Shown here: piece by piece, positions 56,424 through 64,000 of the stretch
Layout: every line of letters begins with the position of its first letter
How positions within the stretch are numbered: position 1 is the first letter of the stretch
Notes under the pieces: generated by a model
Told to the model about the DNA's origin: nothing
Seen by the model: only the letters and a program-made list of their open reading frames with translations
Database searches by the model: none
Program-made: the position numbers and the translations under genes
NCBI RefSeq assembly: GCF_014356525.2
Contig: NC_052504.1
Coordinates: 100,184,501 to 100,248,500, forward strand
Source: Nilaparvata lugens
Taxonomy: Eukaryota; Arthropoda; Insecta; Hemiptera; Delphacidae
Direction: 5' to 3'
DNA length: 64,000 nt

Positions 56424-56562
56424 CTGCATTGTTGAAATACGATCTGGCAACGTTATAATGCTAGAAATTGATAGCGCTATGTGCTTTGTCAAATGATAGA
56501 CTGGATAACAACACCTATGTTAATCAATACTGCTATTATATCGTAGACGTCATTAGAGTTGC
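56424..56562 (-). mobile_element. MITE family A, degenerate right end
   Basis: acgatctggcaacgttataa, gatagcgctatgtgctttgt, tgctattatatcgtagacgt. Confidence 0.75.
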
Positions 56563-56604
56563 TTTACAATATGCAGCTTTGTCTATCTCCTATTATAATT
56601 ATAA

Positions 56605-56955
56605 TGGAGAAGATAGGCTTATACACATAGGGAATAGGAAATTCACGAATGACGCATCATCACGTCTCAACTACTCAACTAATGAACTTGAAATTTTAGC
56701 ATAAAGATTGTAAATTTACCGAGGATGGTTAAGGCCTATTCGAATATTCTTCAAGATTTCAGTAGCTGGAGTTTTCATTTTGTCTGGTTTTTAGATGACC
56801 CTTGCGGACCACGGGTTACCTCTGCTAGTCCACAATATAATAAAGGGTAGAATCGTCCAATAGATAACTGGATGAAAAATTCACGAATGACGACGCACCA
56901 TCACGTCTGAACTACTCAACTGAAAAAATTGAAATTTTGCAAATAGATTTTCAAT
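56605..56955 (+). mobile_element. Helitron-like family B, two copies in tandem
   Basis: First copy to ccttgcggaccacgggttac, ctctgctag at 56828; second starts ataataaagggtagaatcg and is cut at 56955 by a Penelope fragment. Both carry gacgca(t/c)catcacgtct. Confidence 0.7.
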
Positions 56956-57158
56956 TTCCTTTTTGTGTAGTTGAGAAGCTGTTAACATGCAGAAACTCAA
57001 ATTCTCCTCAACTGTGAACTTGTGGTTATTTGTTATCAAATGTTCTGCAAATTTTGATTCCCCATTTTATTTATTCTAATCTCTGATGTGTCTTTAATTC
57101 TACTTTTGAAACTTCTACCTGTCTGACCCACGTAACAAAAAAAATGTTTCAAAAGTAG
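56956..57158 (-). pseudogene. Penelope-like element fragment, GIY-YIG region
   Basis: On the minus strand one frame reads YVGQTGRSFKSRIKDT, the standard start of the GIY-YIG endonuclease of Penelope-like retroelements, and a second frame EHLITNNHKFTVEENL. Frames are broken. Ends at the sequence cttctcaactacacaaaaa. Confidence 0.85.
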
Positions 57159-57571
57159 TTGACCGAGCGAAGTGAGGTCTAAGATTCAAGTCGACGGTTT
57201 GGCATTTCTCTTAATGTTTAAATGATTGAATGTTTAAATGTTTATATGTTGCGCATTTACGGCGAAACGCGGTAATAGATTCTTATGAAATTTGACAGGT
57301 ATGTTCCTTTTTTAATTGCGCGTCGACGTATATACAAGGTTTTTGGAAATTTTGCATTTCAAGGATAATATGAAAGGAAAAAGGAGCCTCCTTCATACGC
57401 CAATATTAGAGTAAAAAAATCATACTATACATCATAAATCAGGTGACAAATGATTACACAGATGTGTGGAGAAGCCATTTTATTGCTGTATTTCTATAAG
57501 GTCTTTGTTTCAATCAGTCACTTGTGGATGGGAATACTGCTTGAGGTCCACTGTTCACAGAACTACTAGTA
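57159..57571 (+). mobile_element. Family F repeat, copy 2, between opposed Penelope fragments
   Basis: ttgaccgagcgaagtgaggt to tgttcacagaactactagta. It lies exactly between the minus-strand and plus-strand Penelope pieces. Confidence 0.85.
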
Positions 57572-58330
57572 TTCAAGAACACATCAGAGATTGGAAGATG
57601 GGGAATCTAACTTTGCAGAACATTTGATAACAAATAACTACAAGTTCACAGTTGAGGAGAATGTTAAGTTTCTACATGTTAATAACAGAGGCAGATCTTT
57701 GAATATTCTAGAGGTTTCAGAAATAACAAGAATGATTAAGAACAATAATTCCGAATATAGTTTAAATGACCAGATTCATTTTACCCAATACAACACTAAG
57801 AATTAGTTTCATCATATCATTGTAAGCATACATTAGTCAATAGTTTTTCTATTTACATATCAATTTGTTCTATCATCTCCTACTTGTCTTCTTAGTTCTT
57901 ATTTTGTACTGAAATTAAATTCTGTTATCATGGCGAGTCGGTTGCTTAAGCCGCCATTTTGTGACACCGTAAAGTGGGAGTAGACTGTCTAGCTGGGCCA
58001 ACGGCAGGCGCTCATGCCCTTGACCAAGCATACTCGCCTACTAGTATAAATTCTGCTGCTCTTGTATTTAGTTTTAGTTTATCAGAGATTGACAATGGTG
58101 TAACAATAGAAACCGGTCTTTTTAAGTATCAATAAATCAGTGGTTTTTTGACAATTTCTTAGTCTTTTTCATTCAATATGAATAATTACCACAATATCAA
58201 CTTCTCAACTACACAAAGAGTCTTGTATTTAGTTTTAGTTTATCAGAGATTGACAATGGTGTAACTACCGAAATTGGTCTTTCTAAGTATCAATGAATCT
58301 GTGGTTTTTGACAATTCCTTAGTTACTAGA
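57571..58330 (+). mobile_element. Penelope-like element 3' part with repeated tail
   Basis: 57591-57806 is open and encodes NFAEHLITNNYKFTVEENVK, then FLHVNNRGRSLNILEVSEI, the region after the GIY-YIG core; QEHIRDWK just before it is in another frame, so there is a frameshift near 57590. The UTR contains attgacaatggtgtaac and accggtctttttaagtatca twice (58080-58165 and 58240-58330), as expected of the partly duplicated terminal repeats of Penelope elements. Confidence 0.85.
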
Positions 58331-58435
58331 GATCTTGTACTGTAGATCAGGTCGAAACGATCGTCACTATACAAAAAGTAAGTGCATTTTCACTTCAAAA
58401 GTTTTTTAAAATTCAAGTTTAATTCCTTAGTATTC

Positions 58436-58545
58436 TTATCTAAGATTCTCAATTCACTGAGGATAGTTAGAGGACCCGATTCTTCAAGATTTCAATAGGT
58501 CAAGTTTTTAATTGGTTCCTTGCGGAGCACGGGCTACCTGCAGGA
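58436..58545 (+). mobile_element. Helitron-like family B, 3' part
   Basis: gattctcaattcactgagga, then ccttgcggagcacgggctac, ctgcagg. Confidence 0.6.
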
Positions 58546-58553
58546 GAACAAGA

Positions 58554-58580
58554 TTTTATATATATATATATATATATATA
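58554..58580. repeat. (TA)n microsatellite
   Basis: tatatatatatatatatata and adjoining units. Confidence 0.9.
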
Positions 58581-58982
58581 TTATCTTAACATAAACCAGA
58601 CCTAAAGTAACATCATACACACCTGTATAAATAGATATGAATGAATTCACAAACGTCGTCTTTGTATTGTATAGACTGTTGCATACATGCAAGGCTTTAT
58701 ATATCTGTAAGGCTTCTCAAGCCCGCTTGTAGATCAGCTTTGATCATAATAAATTCCAGTTCACTTTCAAATGTCAGTAGTTCTTATAGAAATAGGACCT
58801 ATACTTCCCATTTAAACTTATGCTGACTGAAAATGAATCACACTATAAGGCTTCTCAGGAGTTATAAATGTTGCACTTCTAGTTTTGAACTGTGAAAATG
58901 TGCAGAAGCCTCAATCATTATATTTGTACATTGTTGTAAACGATCTGGCAACGCTGTGATGAATTGAATGAATTAACAATGA

Positions 58983-59403
58983 TTGACCGAGCGAAGTGAG
59001 GTCTAAGATTCAAGTCGACGGTTTGGCATTTCTCTTAATGTTTAAATGTTTGAATGTTTAATTTTTATATGTTGCGCATTTACGGCGAAACGCTGTAATA
59101 GATTTTCATGAAATTTGACAGGTATGTTCCATTTTTAATTGCGCGTCGACGTATATACAAGTTTTTTGGAATTTTGCATTTCAAGGATAATATAAAAGGA
59201 AAAAGGAGCCTCCTTCATACGCTAATATTACCGTAAAAATCAGACTATGGAATTATTATTCATCATAAATCAGCTGACAAGTGATTACACAGATGTGTGG
59301 AGGAGCCAGTCTATTGCTGTATTTCCATAATGTCTATAGTTCCAATCAGGTACTTGTGGATGAGAATACTGCGTGAGGTCTACTGTTCACAGAACTACTA
59401 GTA
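58983..59403 (+). mobile_element. Family F repeat, copy 3
   Basis: ttgaccgagcgaagtgaggt to tgttcacagaactactagta, very close to copy 2. Followed at once by acgtggacctcactataa, a family A end. Confidence 0.9.
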
Positions 59404-59829
59404 ACGTGGACCTCACTATAAAATATCTCTCTCACTTCCTTCATCTTCTCCAATTTCCATCTTTCTCTTTCTGTATGAGACATTATGAGACATTTAAAGT
59501 TTTAAGCGGTACAAAAACTTTTGAGATTGATTCCTCCATTTATGTATATTCTTTTCCAAGCTTTCAGCTCAGTAGAACTCGGTAAAATGAGAATCACAAT
59601 CTGTAATATCATTATTCATATAATTTTTTCTTGCAGAAAGTAATAATCTATGATTGTATCGCTCATCCTTCTCTCTCCAATACATACTCTGAGACTCAAT
59701 TTACAAGCTGAATTGTATCTCTCTGTTGAAACTGTTCTATAATATCACTCTCCTTTTTTCTCCTTCTTCTATTATCTCCGTCTTCAACCCGGTCGTGTGT
59801 TGATGGGAAGGATATTATTTTATATCCTT

Positions 59830-60055
59830 TTCAAAGAATCGACAATTATTTGTTGAAACACCGCCGATTTATGATGTTACATTACAATTTTATATTATCG
59901 TTATTCTAATTGAATTAAATCTTTACTCACATAATTTAATTTTTTATATACTTTGTGAAATTCGTTGAATAATTAGCATTACCGTCACTTAAGTGTATAA
60001 GTCAGTAAATATTGTAACATAAATAAATAAAGGAATTTAATCTAATCTAATATAA
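59830..60055 (+). mobile_element. LINE 3' end, same family as 12.6 kb
   Basis: cgacaattatttgttgaaac to gtaacataaataaataaagg and (taatc)n tail. Confidence 0.8.
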
Positions 60056-60104
60056 TCTTCCCCTTACAGTATCTCTCATTTTTGGTAGAGAGTGTTAGTG
60101 GGAA

Positions 60105-60378
60105 GAATACTTCGAATATTCTTTTCGAAGAATGGACATTGATATGTCCAAAGCTCCGCCAATTTATGTAGATGCATAACAATATTATCTATTTTATCTA
60201 TAGTTATTCAAATTGCTGTTTTTCATATCTTATACAGCTCAATAATTATTTTCTTAATTTATATTTTGTAAATTCATCTATAATTTTGCTGTATTGTAAG
60301 CTATTGTATATAAGTGTATAAGCCAGTGTATATATTGTAATCTACATAAATAAAGTAATCAATCAATCAATCAATTGG
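60105..60378 (+). mobile_element. LINE 3' end with (AATC)n tail
   Basis: cgaagaatggacattgatat to aataaagtaatcaatcaatc. Best forward copy of the family reversed at 55.15-55.47 kb. Confidence 0.85.
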
Positions 60379-60379
60379 A

Positions 60380-61025
60380 CTAAATTTTAGTAAAGTGAAA
60401 TCATAACCTTATTTTGGACTTTTAAAGTGTTATCTGAATTTGGGAAAAAAATAATACAAGGAGTATCCTTAGTTTTTCTCTCCCAATCAGTGTTTCTCTG
60501 TAAATAAATATATAAATTCCCTTTTACACTCTCTTTCTCCTTCTTCTCATTACTCTTTCCACATTGTAATCTCATCCGCTCTTATTCTTTGTTATTTTTC
60601 TCTATCACATTTATTCATCACAAAAGTTTCCCGGGTGCAAAGCACGGGTTACCTGCTGGTCTATCATTATAATTAGAATCAAAATTTGAACTCTGTAACA
60701 ACGATACATGAATCTCGGAGACATGTTTATTATTCCACTGTCAAACATACATTGTTTGTCAGAATGTAGCGGATGTTATTGTTCCAATATTCTCTTGTTA
60801 TCCATCCGTTTATTGTTTGCCGACAAACTCATGCGCCAATTATTTTGCAACCGCTAATATGGTGGTTTTCACCCCAATCTGAAAACATTGCTTCAATCGG
60901 TGGCACGGGCTTTATTCAGATTCTGAAAGTTCTAAATTCTACTACAATGTTGGGAGTTTGTTATTTTGATTGTAACTGACTAGTCAGTTGAACAGACAGT
61001 GAAACTTTATATTCTAACTGTATGT
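60380..61025. other. Unique-looking stretch with a B-family tail
   Basis: 60630-60660 carries gtgcaaagcacgggttacct, a family B 3' end. A 68-codon + ORF (60773-60979) shows no motif. Confidence 0.45.
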
Positions 61026-61196
61026 AAAGGTGCGTACAGATATACGCGCCGCGAACATGAGCAATTCACTTTTAATCAGCTGACTATATTAACTGTATTT
61101 TTACAGAAACGGTAAGATACAGATATAGAAAGCTTGGCATCAGCTGATTAAAAGTGAATTGCTCATGTTCGCGGCGCGTAATTCTGTACGCACCTT
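61026..61196. mobile_element. MITE H, intact palindromic copy (~171 bp)
   Basis: aggtgcgtacagatatacgc and gcgtaattctgtacgcacct ends; the inverted arms extend ~57 bp (cgcgaacatgagcaattcac, ttttaatcagctga). Flanks TAA and TGA are a worn 3-bp duplication. Confidence 0.9.
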
Positions 61197-61262
61197 GAGC
61201 TGACACTACAGGGCTGATTAATATTTTGGAGACAGCTTGAATATAGTCTAAACTATTTTTCT

Positions 61263-61782
61263 ATAGAGAGTTGTATGTTATAATGGCAGTGAAGAAAGAT
61301 AGGAGAACAACGTTGCCGATCCACTGTCTTGTCAATGTCTTCTGTAGACGGTAGCTTATACAGGTTTATTAATGTAATATTAACTGTTCATTGTCGTTCA
61401 AAATAACACAACATTATATTTTTCAATAATTTCATAATACATTTTCATGAGTACTATGGAATATTTTGTTAATTAAATTCAATTTATTAAAACACACAAA
61501 ACAAGACAAAACAAAATGACAAAGAATCACAAAACAAATAAAATACAATATTATTCTACAAATAAAAAACCATGGGCTTTGTGGATGGGTGTGTTGGAGA
61601 AGAGAGAAAAAAAAGATTTCAAATAAAATTAATTATTGATGCTACATTGTTGAAAGACGATCTGGCAACAGAGCAAAGCGAGAAAGAAATAGCTCTATCC
61701 GCTTTGTTGGATGATAGATAGACAAGGATAGCAATATCATTGCTTATCAAACACTGCCATTATAACGTGGACCTCACTTTAT
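61263..61782 (+). mobile_element. MITE family A with LINE-tail insertion
   Basis: Left end agttgtatgttataatggca, right end attataacgtggacctcact. Insert 61485-61635 reads on the minus strand as a retroelement 3' end (ttttgtgtgttttaataaat). Confidence 0.8.
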
Positions 61783-61789
61783 ATCTATC

Positions 61790-63065
<1,276 letters not shown>

Positions 63066-63427
63066 TCCACTCCTTCAAACACAGTTTTGTGTTGAATAAT
63101 GGGCTTAACTGTTTCTCTAGAACAATAGTACCTCTCTTGTTTTAAACCCTCGATCACCTTCTCTCTCTCTTATTCCCCATTCTCCTCCTTCTCTTTGTCC
63201 TTGTCACACCGTGACTGCTGTGTCCAATTGAACACACTAGTCATATCTCTGTTTAAATGCCTTTGTGAGCCTCATTGCCCTGTTGAGACGTTATCTTGAC
63301 TCATGTCATGCTTTGAAGTCACTTCCAACTGACATAAACTGAGTTGAGGTGAGCCTATTCCCTCATCAAGCATCTATCGTTGAAGTCCTTTTGGACTTGC
63401 CACAAAGTCATAATCATAACTTTGATA

Positions 63428-63500
63428 CAATAGGGGAAAGAATTGGCTTATACACGTACGAGGATAGGAAATTCACGAATGACGCATTATCATGTCCTCT
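63428..63500 (+). mobile_element. Helitron-like family B, 5' part
   Basis: caataggggaaagaattggc, ttatacacgtacgaggatag, attcacgaatgacgcatta. Confidence 0.65.
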
Positions 63501-63600
63501 TGCTACCCTTTTCTAGCTCCTCAACGTTGCCAAATCGTTTTACAACAATGTAGAAATAACATCAATCGCAGTTATGGAAATTTCTTATTTAATCATTGAA
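63500..63600 (+). mobile_element. MITE family A, internal fragment
   Basis: cttgctacccttttctagct, caacgttgccaaatcg, caacaatgtagaaat. Confidence 0.65.
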
Positions 63601-63639
63601 AATTTTATTTTTTGACGAATAAAAATTATATTTTTTTGA

Positions 63640-63715
63640 CGGATCTGTATTTATGGAAGCGAAATGGCACTCACTGACTGACTGACTGACTGTGAAGCTA
63701 GCCTAACGGTTCAAT
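63640..63715 (+). mobile_element. Helitron 5' fragment, same family as 29.7 kb
   Basis: tttatggaagcgaaatggca, ctcactgactgactgactga. 3' end missing. Confidence 0.6.
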
Positions 63716-63732
63716 TTTTTTAGAAAAAAAAA

Positions 63733-64000
63733 ACTGGTGTGGCGCACTCACACAACTTTCCTTGCCGTTATGAAAATTGATCACTGACGCTAGTGTTCCC
63801 GCGCATCTCAAGTCTACTATTCAAATATTTGAGCCAGCTGGTGACAGGGCAATAACGCTGGAGACACACATGAGGTCTGCTATCTCTTCATAGTGAATGA
63901 TTTAATAGAATCAACAATAATTTGCAATTGAATAATCACATTTTCTCGAATTTAAATCTTATTTTCAATTACAGGTGAAAATGTTACTGAACATCAATTG
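63733..64000 (-). mobile_element. Family C, reverse copy cut by the window end
   Basis: ctggtgtggcgcactcacac, aactttccttgccgttatga, to the window edge. Confidence 0.85.

Overview
This window looks like repeat-dense eukaryotic, insect-type DNA. It is strongly AT-rich, carries poly-pyrimidine and poly-purine tracts and CA/TG microsatellites, and holds many non-LTR retrotransposon 3' ends, MITEs and Helitron-like repeats. A hemipteran such as a planthopper would fit, but that is inference; no species-diagnostic gene is present. I could not recognise any ordinary host gene with confidence. One assembly gap (340-439) is present.

Layout. 1-339: tandem repeat of about 125-155 bp. 407(in the gap)-9273: a young LTR retrotransposon with ~2 kb LTRs, a tRNA-Lys type primer binding site, one 1097-codon Gag-like ORF and no pol. 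An antisense three-exon gene model (6222-6618) lies just past the Gag stop. 9274-11640: three small intronless ORFs of unknown function with their own TATA-like boxes, followed by GC-rich direct repeats; the 3' LTR ends 24 bp before the first of these ATGs. 11650-29700: LINE 3' ends, broken reverse transcriptases, several MITE families, a hAT remnant and pyrimidine-rich minisatellite. 29702-30396: a non-autonomous Helitron with both termini. 30400-47000: nested MITEs, including two copies of a family with NRF-1-like palindromes. 47115-51600: a 2.1 kb tandem duplication containing two arrays of a 104-bp satellite whose monomer includes the end of MITE family A. 52000-64000: more MITEs, Penelope-like fragments, LINE ends and long trinucleotide tracts, above all (ATC)n at 62.2-62.5 kb.

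Family names used below. A = MITE with ends agtgaggtccacgttataat; B = Helitron-like repeat ending in a hairpin plus CTAG; C = ~880 bp repeat with ctttccttgcc ends; D = ~470 bp MITE with ends near ttcgccacac; E = ~620 bp repeat with subterminal agtgcgcaaagtga; F = ~430 bp repeat starting gaccgagcgaagtgagg; G = ~330 bp repeat with GCGCATGCGC motifs; H-M = single TIR elements. These families insert into each other repeatedly, so the window is best read as a nest of mobile DNA. Coordinates of degenerate repeats are approximate (about 5-20 bp).
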